Assembly: GCA_002452405.1 (NCBI GenBank)
Contig: DKFP01000015.1
Location: forward strand, 32,361-96,360
DNA: 64,000 nucleotides
Reading direction: 5' to 3'
From: Deferribacteraceae bacterium UBA6793
GTDB lineage: Bacteria > Chrysiogenota > Deferribacteres > Deferribacterales > Geovibrionaceae
This document shows positions 45,282-53,557 of this stretch, piece by piece (within the stretch, counting starts at the first letter, position 1; the number at the start of each line of letters is the position of its first letter). The notes beneath the pieces were generated by a model. It was given only the letters and a program-made list of their open reading frames with translations. It had not been told where the DNA came from and did no database searches. Both the position numbers and the translations under genes were made by a program.

Positions 45282-47342
45282 TCATTTCCCCGCCAGAGAG
45301 AGCCCGCATTCAATCTCAAGTGTTTTCCTGAACCGGAACGGCATAAGCAGACAGATGCCCTGACGGGTGAGGTCTGCACCGCTTTCAGACTGGGAAACGG
45401 TCATGACGGGATATGTGTAGAGTTTAGCACCCCCGCTCACTTCCAGCAACACTTTTGCGGGCGTATATTTTTCTCCCAATTCGATTTTTGCCCAATTAAC
45501 ACCTTCGGATTCCTCAGGTGTTTTTCCGTTTATCATAACATTTTCAAGGTCGTTGAAATGAAGGTTAAGCTCCATCACATAATCTATCTCTTCGTCAAGT
45601 TCTGAATCAATCTTCATTTTCAGCACGAGCCCCTTTTTGCCGAACGAGAACTCTTTTGTAATACCACATTTAAACTTTTGACCGTATTTATAAATTCCGC
45701 CTTTGCGTGTGAATGTCAGTTCGGTTTTCGCAGCCTTCATGTCCGCGGGCTGATTGGCAAAATCGCCCATCTCACCGAAGTTCACCTTCCTGAACTCCTC
45801 CGCGTCGAAGCGGTCAACAAAATGGTCAACAAAACAGTTCTTATTGTGCCAGTCATAGACCAGATACTCTTTATAGACGTCGTTTCCTGCATGGCTGTCG
45901 TTGTGGATGGTGCTTATGCCCTCATCCCCGGAAGCCTCTTCTGTCTCATCCGTCTCATCGGGTTCGGCAGGGTTCAGCATCTTTTCGTGGTAAGCCTCTT
46001 TACGGCGTGCCAGAGTGTTCAGAAAGTTGTAACAATTCGCCTTGTCCTCAATGGAAACCAGCTGTCCGCCATCAACGGAGACAAACATAAAGTTCAGTTC
46101 CGGTGTGCGAACGTATACCTCATCGTGTCCGTCAAAATCAAAATCCCCTGTTTCCATGGACGGATAAGCCGTTGCGTCCAGTTCTTCCACCAGTTTTTCG
46201 CCCTCAATTATGAACCTGTAGGCGTTGTTCCTAAGGTTAGGCAGATACAGTCCGCCGAATATCCCGTGCCACAGCACGTCGTTGCACTGCGCCTTGTAAA
46301 GCGCGTCGTAAAGCCGCGCATCTTTGAGCCTGTCCGCGTCTTTCGACAGTTTCAGTGTGCGTTTATGTATCCTGTTTGATTCCGGATATTTCACCAGAAA
46401 ATTCTTCCAGATGCCGCCTTTGACAAACACTTTCGCAGTATCGTCTTTGTGCAGCTTTTCAGTCTCTTTCACAAATTCCGCCATCTTGTTCGTGCGCTCC
46501 GCGAAAAGCGACCATTCGCCCATCTCAAAATATGAAACAGTGGGCAGATAGGCTATCTGGGAGGGACGCACAGTCTCCACAGTATCTTTGAACAGCGCAA
46601 ACTCGCTGTGTCCGCTGTTTTCAACCGCATCGGCAAAATCGTTCAGCCAACCCTTTTCATAAACCCACTCGTGGGTTTCCGGCCAGAGACCGAATTTTTC
46701 GCCATCATCGAATATCGTCAGTGATTTTCCGCCTTCAGCAGCTATGCTGCCCAGATAACCCACAACCTCTTTGGCAGGTTTGAAAGGTGTCATGTATCTC
46801 AGTTTTTCGCTGATGGGGAAAATAAGCATCTCCCGCCCGTCCTGCTCCGTTTTGAAATGTCCGTGGAGCATGGACTCGTAAAATCCGGCGGCTATAAAGT
46901 GGTAATCATCAACGATGACGTATTCAATGCCGCAGTCGGCGCAGTCTGGTATTATGGAGCTGTCCCAGACCCGCTCTGTGAGCCACAGCCCTTTAGGTGA
47001 AACTTTAAAATTGTCTTCGATGAAGCCGTTGAGCTTCTTTATCTGCTCTTTTCTGTCCCGCGACGGGATGGCGGCGAGCACAGGCTCGTAGAACCCGCCG
47101 GAAAAGAACTCCGTCTGTCCGGCGCGGTTAGCGTCCTGCATCATGCCGAACAGGTCTTTGTGATGGTTCTTTATGTATTCGAAAAGCCAGCCGCTGTAGT
47201 GGACGCTCACCTTCATGGCGGGCTTTTTCAGAAGCAGTTCGAAAAAGGGCTGATAGCTCTTTTCAACGGCTATGTCCACTACGTGATAAAAGTTCTCCAC
47301 CGGCTGATGGCAATGTATTCCAAGGTGTAAGGGAAGTTTCAT
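45282..47342 (-). CDS. GH57 4-alpha-glucanotransferase / alpha-amylase
   Basis: A 686-residue GH57 enzyme resembling the Thermococcus 4-alpha-glucanotransferase. The catalytic nucleophile is in GLWLTERVWDSS and the acid in LTIFDDGEKFGLWPETHEW. The C-terminal half contains a DUF1926-type beta-domain (about residues 395-680). It rearranges or trims alpha-1,4-glucan. The ATG at 47342 is supported by CGGAGAA upstream; the frame extends further up, but only into a dispersed repeat. A spacer of about 250 bases rich in repeats separates it from the preceding GH57 gene. Confidence 0.9.
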   Translation of the reverse strand: MKLPLHLGIHCHQPVENFYHVVDIAVEKSYQPFFELLLKKPAMKVSVHYSGWLFEYIKNHHKDLFGMMQDANRAGQTEFFSGGFYEPVLAAIPSRDRKEQIKKLNGFIEDNFKVSPKGLWLTERVWDSSIIPDCADCGIEYVIVDDYHFIAAGFYESMLHGHFKTEQDGREMLIFPISEKLRYMTPFKPAKEVVGYLGSIAAEGGKSLTIFDDGEKFGLWPETHEWVYEKGWLNDFADAVENSGHSEFALFKDTVETVRPSQIAYLPTVSYFEMGEWSLFAERTNKMAEFVKETEKLHKDDTAKVFVKGGIWKNFLVKYPESNRIHKRTLKLSKDADRLKDARLYDALYKAQCNDVLWHGIFGGLYLPNLRNNAYRFIIEGEKLVEELDATAYPSMETGDFDFDGHDEVYVRTPELNFMFVSVDGGQLVSIEDKANCYNFLNTLARRKEAYHEKMLNPAEPDETDETEEASGDEGISTIHNDSHAGNDVYKEYLVYDWHNKNCFVDHFVDRFDAEEFRKVNFGEMGDFANQPADMKAAKTELTFTRKGGIYKYGQKFKCGITKEFSFGKKGLVLKMKIDSELDEEIDYVMELNLHFNDLENVMINGKTPEESEGVNWAKIELGEKYTPAKVLLEVSGGAKLYTYPVMTVSQSESGADLTRQGICLLMPFRFRKTLEIECGLSLAGK

Positions 47343-47361
47343 ATTTATATTCTCCGTAATG

Positions 47362-47420
47362 AGATTGCTTCGCTGCGCTCGCAATGACGTCTCTGCGAGG
47401 AGCCTGCGACGAAGCAGTCT
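47362..47420. repeat. Dispersed palindromic repeat (ATTGCTTCGC type)
   Basis: AGATTGCTTCG and CGAAGCAGTCT form imperfect outer arms, with GCGCTCGCAATGACG between. This resembles a short intergenic palindrome found in many bacterial genomes (CATTGCGAGCGCAGCGAAGC type). It lies directly upstream of the GH57 start and adjoins the structured element at 47419. Confidence 0.7.
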
Positions 47421-47636
47421 ATGCTATCCAGTCCTGTGCGCCGTCGTGCGACAAGTCTATAGTTTTGCATTATTTTCCAGTCCATGGGAAAATAATGATA
47501 ACGCTCCAATCGGCAAAGCCTCTTTCCGCTCACGTTACGTTCGCTTAACAGGTAAAACCTGCCGCGCTCACTCCACGAACTTCATCCTGAAGTTCTACGC
47601 GATCCAGTCGTGTGCGCCGTTATGCGCTAAATCTAT
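47419..47636. repeat. Structured intergenic element, copy 2, with duplicated gene end
   Basis: The core (47468-47594) holds hairpin H1 (CATTATTTTCC/GGAAAATAATG, loop AGTCCATG), ACGCTCCAATCGGCAAAGCC, CGCTCACGTTACG, hairpin H2 (CAGGT/ACCTG) and hairpin H3 (AACTTCA/TGAAGTT, loop TCC). It is flanked by two 42-bp copies of the 3' end of the GH57 gene. The true end is at 47595-47636 and a second copy is at 47419-47460, 34 of 42 bases identical and still in frame with a stop codon. The layout equals that of copies at 21.5 and 63.8 kb. Confidence 0.82.
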
Positions 47637-49688
47637 CTCGACAGTGTTGTATACCGGCGCCGTTTCGATTATGCGCCCGTCGCGGCGCAGGCGGAAAGTT
47701 ACATATATTTTATCTGAACCGTTGACGTAACTCCGCGGAACAGATGCTTCAAAGACCGATTCACAGCATGACGTTTCGCCGTTTTCGCCTGCAAACTCGT
47801 AAACCAGAGGAAACAGAACGGATTTTGTATCACCGTCGGTAATCTCCGCCTCAAGATGATAATCAAGGTTCAGAATGTCTCTGAACCCGCCGTCCAGACG
47901 GAAATATATATTGTCGGCATCATACCCGAAATAAAGCATATGCAGAACGTTAGAAGAGGCTGTCATGGCTCCCGCGTCAAATTTCAGGTCGAACCTGCCG
48001 CCACCAAGCCATTCAAAGAAGCTGGTCACTTTGCCGTCGATAACAGGAGTCATGCACCCCGCAGGCGCTTTCAGAAGCCCGGATTTATGGCTCTTCTTGA
48101 TGGGCTGATTGACTTCCGGCGGAACCTTTTCGCCAAGCAGTGAGTAAACGTTTGCTATATGCCTTCTGAACAGCTTATCGAAAACGTCGGACTGCAAACT
48201 GAAATGGTCGTCGCCGTACCACCAGAACCAGTCGGAACCCTCCGCGGCATAAAGTTCCTTCTCCACAGCGGCAATATCCGCCGCCGCATGTCCCTTCGCC
48301 GCATATCTCGTATAAGCGTCCGAAAGTATCCGCCATGCCTCGTTCTTTTCAGGATGCCCCATCCACGTCGTGAAGTTGGCGTATATCCACGAACCGGCGC
48401 GTATTCTGTCCAGCGGCTCTTCCGGGCTGTCACACTCAGCAGCTTCGCTCATGGTAAGCGTCTCCACCCAGTTACAGGCGGAAAGCCGCGTATAAAGCAG
48501 GTTAAAGAATTTAGATGCGTTTTCGGGATAGTATTCCCAAGCGTTCTCACCATCCAGAATGACAGGCACCACAGGCGAAAAGTCACACATGTCGTATATC
48601 TCCGACAGCTTGGTCATAAAATCGTCAACCGCCTTCTCTGCCTCCCATCCGCTGTAGGTGAAACCCATGAGGTCTGAAAGTTCCTTGTCTCTGAAAAAAA
48701 TGTTTATTCTGCCGTCGGGTGTGCTGAACCCGTGACGTTTGTAAAGCCTCTGTCGCTGCTGTTTGTCCCGCAGGTCACGCCCTATGGACGCTGCGAGCAC
48801 GTCCTCATCGCTGGCTATCCAGCGTATGCCGCAGTTTCGAAACAGTTCCGCAGCTTTATTCGAAATGCTGCCCTCCGCAGGCCACATGCCTTTTGGCGGG
48901 AAACCGAAAATGTCTTTGTAAAAATCCACAGCGGTCTGCACATGCACCCGCGCATGTGGTGAGAAATCTGCCGAAATGCTGGGCATAGAAATATCAGGAA
49001 GCGCCTCTTTCGCGCTTTTCGGATCCAGCAAAAGCGGCAGTATCGGGTGATAGAAAGGTGTAGCGGAAACCTCGATATTTCCGTTGTCCTGCAATTCTTT
49101 ATAAAGAGGAACAATAGTGGAGATAAACTCTGCCAGCTTGTCCATAAGATGCAGTTTGTCGTTGTGCAGAAAACCTCTGCCCTTTTCTATAAGTTCCTGA
49201 ACAAACGTAACATCTTTGCGCGTAAACACTCCGCACCAACTGATGAGATACATTACTTCAAGGTCAAGCAGGTCGCCGTCGGAAAAATTGAGTTTCGCTG
49301 TTTCGAAAAGCGGAGTATCGCCCTTTCGGTCATAAAGCTCACGGTATCTTTTCAGTGGTTTCGCCTGATTCTTATAGTTCGCCATAAAAAGCTGAGGGAT
49401 AAGAATATTCTTCTCTTCCTGCGTAAGCTCGCGAACGTCTTTCAGCATAAGTTTTATGAATGTGTCGGAAACGCCTGCGGTTGCATAGTCCGCAAGCTGA
49501 ACAAGGAGAGAGGGCACAAGATTGTATGTGCCCTTCACCTTTGTAAATATTTTGTGGTAATACGGAAGTTCGTAATAATCCTTCAGGGCGTGCAGATACA
49601 CCCACGGCATATGATACAGCCCGTCAAGGTCATCCTTATAGTATGGCTGGTGCATATGCCATAGGAAACACAGCCTGAGTTTCTTCAT
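47595..49688 (-). CDS. GH57 amylase/amylopullulanase-like glycoside hydrolase
   Basis: A 697-residue GH57 enzyme of the COG1449 type. The N-terminus LCFLWHMHQPYY is typical, the predicted nucleophile is in GMWPAEGSIS, and the acid in VILDGENAWEYYP. ANFTTWMGHPEKNEAW and SDWFWWYGDDH mark the C-terminal helical part, followed by a beta-rich domain. Expected to hydrolyse alpha-glucans in the cytoplasm, as no signal peptide is present. The start has AGGAG four bases upstream. The last 14 codons are repeated downstream beyond a repetitive element. Confidence 0.9.
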   Translation of the reverse strand: MKKLRLCFLWHMHQPYYKDDLDGLYHMPWVYLHALKDYYELPYYHKIFTKVKGTYNLVPSLLVQLADYATAGVSDTFIKLMLKDVRELTQEEKNILIPQLFMANYKNQAKPLKRYRELYDRKGDTPLFETAKLNFSDGDLLDLEVMYLISWCGVFTRKDVTFVQELIEKGRGFLHNDKLHLMDKLAEFISTIVPLYKELQDNGNIEVSATPFYHPILPLLLDPKSAKEALPDISMPSISADFSPHARVHVQTAVDFYKDIFGFPPKGMWPAEGSISNKAAELFRNCGIRWIASDEDVLAASIGRDLRDKQQRQRLYKRHGFSTPDGRINIFFRDKELSDLMGFTYSGWEAEKAVDDFMTKLSEIYDMCDFSPVVPVILDGENAWEYYPENASKFFNLLYTRLSACNWVETLTMSEAAECDSPEEPLDRIRAGSWIYANFTTWMGHPEKNEAWRILSDAYTRYAAKGHAAADIAAVEKELYAAEGSDWFWWYGDDHFSLQSDVFDKLFRRHIANVYSLLGEKVPPEVNQPIKKSHKSGLLKAPAGCMTPVIDGKVTSFFEWLGGGRFDLKFDAGAMTASSNVLHMLYFGYDADNIYFRLDGGFRDILNLDYHLEAEITDGDTKSVLFPLVYEFAGENGETSCCESVFEASVPRSYVNGSDKIYVTFRLRRDGRIIETAPVYNTVEIDLAHNGAHDWIA

Positions 49689-49689
49689 A

Positions 49690-52188
49690 TTACTCCTGCT
49701 CCTGGAGCCATCCGTTTATCTTGTCTTTGTATTCGCCGTGGATGCTGTTGTATTCCTTCGCGCTCGCCGCCTCCACATAGAGGTGGACGTTTGCGGTGAA
49801 CTGGTCGGGGACCATATGCACCCAGCCTTTGCCTTTGAACATTATCTTGATGCCGTCGAGGAAAGAAGCCTCTTTGTCCATAGCCTCTTCGCTCATCTTG
49901 CGCATGAGATATCCCTTCATCTCCAGCGGACAGTTGATAACCGTGTGGCTGAAATGATATTCGGGTAAGGTCTTCAGCACGTCGCTTATGCGTACGTTCT
50001 GCTTCGCCATCATCTCAAGCATTTTCAGCGAGCTGAACATGGCGTCGGCATGTATACCGTTCTTAATGAAGATAAAGTTGCGGTTCAGGTCGCCTGTGAA
50101 ATAGAAATTCCTCAAAAACTCAGCCTTTATGCCGGAGCCTTTGCCGCGTGTTATCTCAACGTTCATCAGCGAATCGTCAAGCACTGTCGGCGCGTATGCC
50201 GGCAGATAGACACGCAGCTTCGTCTTTGCTGTGAGGTCTATGAGTTTCAGCATAAACATCAGCGCCTTATCTTCTGAGAGCATCTCGCCTTTGTCGGTTA
50301 TGATACCCAGCCGCTCGCCATGGGGAAAGACCACGATGCCGAGTTCCGACTCGGTAACTTTAACGATGTCTGACACTTCTTTAAAGCTCAATGCGCTCTG
50401 GTGAAGCGTTCTGGAGAGTTTTTTCTCATCACGGTAAGCGTTCAGAACAACGGCGTCCACCCCTGCCTTGTTGAGCAGTTCGGGGAATATCATATCCGTC
50501 GTGCCGTTTGTGAGGTCGGCAACTATCTTGCTTCTGCGGCTTTTCAGCAGCGTTATGTCGATATTTTTAAGCACGCCCTCTTTATAGAACTCGTTGACCA
50601 TCATCTGATCATAAATTTCGCCTATATCGTCCTGCGTCGCTCTGCGGTAGTTTTCGCGGAAGAAGATGCGCTCTACGTTCTTCTCCGTATTGCTGTCGAT
50701 GAGTAGCGCGGAATCGTCATAAAAAAGTATCTCGGTGTTTGTCGGGTCGCTCTGGCACTGGCGGAAATATACCCCGGCAACTTCACCGAACATGGACAGC
50801 TTGTGCCTCATGATGGGCAGAGGGGTCATGCGCAGTTCCGTAACGTTCACACCTGTTGAAAGCAGACCTCCGAGGAAGCAACGCTTCAACATTCGGGAAG
50901 CTCTGTCATAGTCTCTGGACATGAGCACGCGCGCACCCTGCGGAAGCTGACTGCCCAGCGCAGCACCCAGTTTCGCAGCCATATCCGGAGAAAGCTCAAC
51001 GTTGGTCCTTGCGGATACCTTTCCGCCCTCGAAAATGGATTTCTTCCACTTATCGCCCCAGATAAGGTTGCTGCTGACGATTGAACCCGCCTCTATCTGT
51101 TTTTCAGGCCAGACCATAACGTCCTTTTCAAAAATGACCTGATTGCCGACCTCTGTTCCTTCGGCGATGATAACGCCGTGTTCTGCCTTAACGCTTGAAC
51201 CCAGCTTCACCCTGTCGCAAAGAACTGCGTTTTTGATAATGCTGTTCTTTCCGGCGAAACAATCTTTCCACAGGATAGAGTCCGTAACTTTCGCCTTTTC
51301 GTCTATGACGCTGTTTTTACCGATAACCGAGTCGGTTATCACTGCGTCTTTTCTGATTACACAGCCGTTGTCTATCACAACAAGCCCTTCAAAACGGGCG
51401 GATTCGTCAATCTCGCAGTTTTCACCGACATAAATATGAGCGGATTTTTCCTCGCGCATCGTGCCTGAGAAAGGCAGAGTGACCTGACCTTCCATAATGT
51501 CAAGCAGCGCCGCGCGATAAGAATCGGGGTTGCCTACGTCGCGCCAGTAACCTTTCGCGTTGTAACCGAAAATATCTATTCCACTCGCCATTAGCTTGGG
51601 GAACAGATCCTTTGAGAAGTCAAAGTTTGAATCTTCGGGGATATATTGAAGGATTTCAGGTTCAAAAACATATATTCCGGTATTGATAGTGTCGCTGAAA
51701 ACCTCACCCCAGCCCGGCTTTTCGAGGAATCGCAGAATTTTGCTTTCCTTATCGGTGATAACAACGCCGAATTGCAGCGGATCCGGTACAGATGTAAGGG
51801 TGATGGTCGCCAGCGAGTTTTTGACCTCGTGGAAACCGATTATCTCCTGAATTTTAAAGTCGGTGATAAGGTCTCCGCTCACGATTATGAACCTTTCGTC
51901 AAGGTATTTCTGAGCTTTTTTAACGGCTCCGGCTGTGCCGTAGTCGTCGTCGGGCAGAACATAGTTTATCCTGACGCCAAAATCAGACCCGTCACCAAAA
52001 TATCCTTTAATGACATCGGGTTTAAAATAAAGAAGTATAACTATGTCCACTATGCCCGCAGCCTTGAGCGACCCGATGATATACTCCATCATAGGCTTAT
52101 TGAAAACGGGTATCATGGGTTTGGGCATACTTGAAGTGAGCGGCTGGATTCTGGTTCCGAATCCCCCCGCCATAACAACAGCTTTCAT
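49690..52188 (-). CDS. Nucleotidyltransferase-hexapeptide-PMM-like fusion (GDP-mannose/NDP-sugar type)
   Basis: An 832-residue fusion. Residues 1-235 form an NTP_transferase domain (MKAVVMAGGFGTRIQPLT, later IIVSGDLITDF). About 250-380 hold left-handed beta-helix hexapeptide repeats. About 395-825 resemble phosphomannomutase/phosphoglucomutase. In the last part the usual phosphoserine loop TASHNP is replaced by RQCQSDPTN and the metal loop DGDADR by PHGER, so mutase activity is doubtful. It may make a sugar nucleotide for the glucan genes downstream. The ATG at 52188 has CGGAG upstream. First gene of the glucan operon. Confidence 0.85.
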   Translation of the reverse strand: MKAVVMAGGFGTRIQPLTSSMPKPMIPVFNKPMMEYIIGSLKAAGIVDIVILLYFKPDVIKGYFGDGSDFGVRINYVLPDDDYGTAGAVKKAQKYLDERFIIVSGDLITDFKIQEIIGFHEVKNSLATITLTSVPDPLQFGVVITDKESKILRFLEKPGWGEVFSDTINTGIYVFEPEILQYIPEDSNFDFSKDLFPKLMASGIDIFGYNAKGYWRDVGNPDSYRAALLDIMEGQVTLPFSGTMREEKSAHIYVGENCEIDESARFEGLVVIDNGCVIRKDAVITDSVIGKNSVIDEKAKVTDSILWKDCFAGKNSIIKNAVLCDRVKLGSSVKAEHGVIIAEGTEVGNQVIFEKDVMVWPEKQIEAGSIVSSNLIWGDKWKKSIFEGGKVSARTNVELSPDMAAKLGAALGSQLPQGARVLMSRDYDRASRMLKRCFLGGLLSTGVNVTELRMTPLPIMRHKLSMFGEVAGVYFRQCQSDPTNTEILFYDDSALLIDSNTEKNVERIFFRENYRRATQDDIGEIYDQMMVNEFYKEGVLKNIDITLLKSRRSKIVADLTNGTTDMIFPELLNKAGVDAVVLNAYRDEKKLSRTLHQSALSFKEVSDIVKVTESELGIVVFPHGERLGIITDKGEMLSEDKALMFMLKLIDLTAKTKLRVYLPAYAPTVLDDSLMNVEITRGKGSGIKAEFLRNFYFTGDLNRNFIFIKNGIHADAMFSSLKMLEMMAKQNVRISDVLKTLPEYHFSHTVINCPLEMKGYLMRKMSEEAMDKEASFLDGIKIMFKGKGWVHMVPDQFTANVHLYVEAASAKEYNSIHGEYKDKINGWLQEQE

Positions 52189-52221
52189 AAAAATCACTCC
52201 GAAAATTAATTAATTTAACTC

Positions 52222-52240
52222 AAAAAAAGCTTCGCGAAGC
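52222..52240 (-). terminator. Weak terminator between receiver gene and glucan operon
   Basis: The palindrome GCTTCGCGAAGC is followed on the minus strand by seven T residues. The stem is only four to five base pairs, so it is probably leaky. Confidence 0.5.
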
Positions 52241-52252
52241 GCATACGTGCAG

Positions 52253-52612
52253 CTAGTTTTTGTGCAGCACTTTATTAATTTCTTCAATCAGATTGTCAAA
52301 TTCGAGCGACTTGACCCAATATCCATCGGCAAGCCATGTTGAAAAGTCATCCTGATATGCGCTATATGCAGTGGCAAGTATTATTTTCACCTTTTTCTCG
52401 CGTGAAGAAAGGTTTTGCAGAATATCTATACCGCTTTCGCCTTTAAGTTTTATGTCCAGCAGAATCAGATCGACGTTGTTTTTTGCAAGCGCATCATAAC
52501 ACTCGGCGGAGCCGGATGCTTCTATGACTTTGTAACCTCTGTCCTCCAGTTCCGAACGGTAAAGGAGCCTGATTTCCGGTTCGTCATCAACAACAAGTAT
52601 CGTCACACCCAT
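52253..52612 (-). CDS. Single-domain response regulator
   Basis: A 119-residue receiver domain. The acidic pocket is VVDDEPE, the phosphorylation site aspartate lies in LILLDIKLKG, and the conserved Thr/Lys pair occurs in ILATAYS and YWVKS. No output domain. Two adjacent ATG codons follow GGAGG; the second (52612) is better spaced. It sits directly upstream of the glucan operon, but control of that operon is only a possibility. Confidence 0.88.
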   Translation of the reverse strand: MGVTILVVDDEPEIRLLYRSELEDRGYKVIEASGSAECYDALAKNNVDLILLDIKLKGESGIDILQNLSSREKKVKIILATAYSAYQDDFSTWLADGYWVKSLEFDNLIEEINKVLHKN

Positions 52613-52696
52613 CATTTTCCTCCGTCATAATTTTACTTGGATAATTATACCATACGGACGAGCGTTTGTAATGTGATTGAAACGTAAAATCTTTTT

Positions 52697-53338
52697 TTAT
52701 ATTTTCAGACTGTCTATCGCCGCTTTGTAGTCGCCGCTGTTAAACACATAACTTCCGGCAACGACACATTCACAGCCCATTTTAGCCAGCTTTTCAATAT
52801 TCTGACCATTAACACCGCCGTCAACCTGTATGATAAAGTTAAGTTTTCCCTCTTTTTTCATCTGTCTGAGCATCATTATTTTTCCATAAGTGTTCTCTAT
52901 GAATTTCTGACCGCCGAAACCGGGGTTGACACTCATGAGGAGAACCATGTCGAGGTCGGGAAGTATCTCTTCTATGGTCGCAAGGCTTGTTGCAGGATTA
53001 AGGGATACGCCAGCTTTTTTGCCCAGCTCTTTTATGCGGTGCACCGTTCTGTGCAGGTGGACGCAAGCCTCCTGATGAACCGTGATATAGTCGCATCCTG
53101 CTGCGGCAAAGTCCTCAAGGTACCTGTCCGGCTTCTCTATCATAAGGTGCGCGTCGAACACTTTTTCCGTGGTCTTCCTCAATGCTTTTATGACAGGCGC
53201 ACCAAAGGTTATGTTCGGAACAAACATTCCGTCCATAATGTCAAGGTGTATCCAGTCCGCACCGGCATTGTCTATGGCGGCTATCTCCTCGCCGAGTTTC
53301 GAAAAATCCGCACTTAATATTGAAGGGGCTACAAGCAT
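52697..53338 (-). CDS. rpe: Ribulose-phosphate 3-epimerase
   Basis: A 213-residue TIM-barrel enzyme of the pentose phosphate pathway. The metal and catalytic residues are in HLDIMDGMFVPN, FDAHLMI, MSVNPGFGGQKF and IQVDGGVN. It interconverts ribulose-5-phosphate and xylulose-5-phosphate. It lies upstream of a receiver-domain gene with an 84-base gap and has no obvious terminator. Confidence 0.95.
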   Translation of the reverse strand: MLVAPSILSADFSKLGEEIAAIDNAGADWIHLDIMDGMFVPNITFGAPVIKALRKTTEKVFDAHLMIEKPDRYLEDFAAAGCDYITVHQEACVHLHRTVHRIKELGKKAGVSLNPATSLATIEEILPDLDMVLLMSVNPGFGGQKFIENTYGKIMMLRQMKKEGKLNFIIQVDGGVNGQNIEKLAKMGCECVVAGSYVFNSGDYKAAIDSLKI

Positions 53339-53375
53339 ATTTTTAATCTCCGTTATTAATTACTTAAAATAATGT

Positions 53376-53447
53376 AAATCTCCCTTAATCCCCCTTTATT
53401 AAAGGGGGAAAAGCTCCCTCCTTTGGCAAAGGAGGGTTGGGTGGATT
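53376..53447. repeat. Double-hairpin dispersed repeat (CCCCCTTT / CCTCCTTTGG type)
   Basis: Two consecutive hairpins are present: CCCCCTTTATTAAAGGGGG (53390-53408) and CCCTCCTTT/AAAGGAGGG with a GGC loop (53416-53436). Related outer ends AAATC and GATTT flank them. This kind of G-run repeat is widespread between genes in many bacteria. It lies between the divergent rpe and mltB genes. Confidence 0.75.
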
Positions 53448-53557
53448 TATATTCTTCTTCCATTGTTTGCCAAAAAAAGTATTTATTTTAAAACATTCAT
53501 GCTTTATTACTGTCTAACCGATTATAAACTAAAATCATTAAAAGACCAGAAACTCTT

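Noticed and set aside
47343..47384. N-terminal extension of the GH57 glucanotransferase
   Set aside because: The extra residues are encoded by a dispersed palindromic repeat, and the protein fold begins right after the ATG at 47342.
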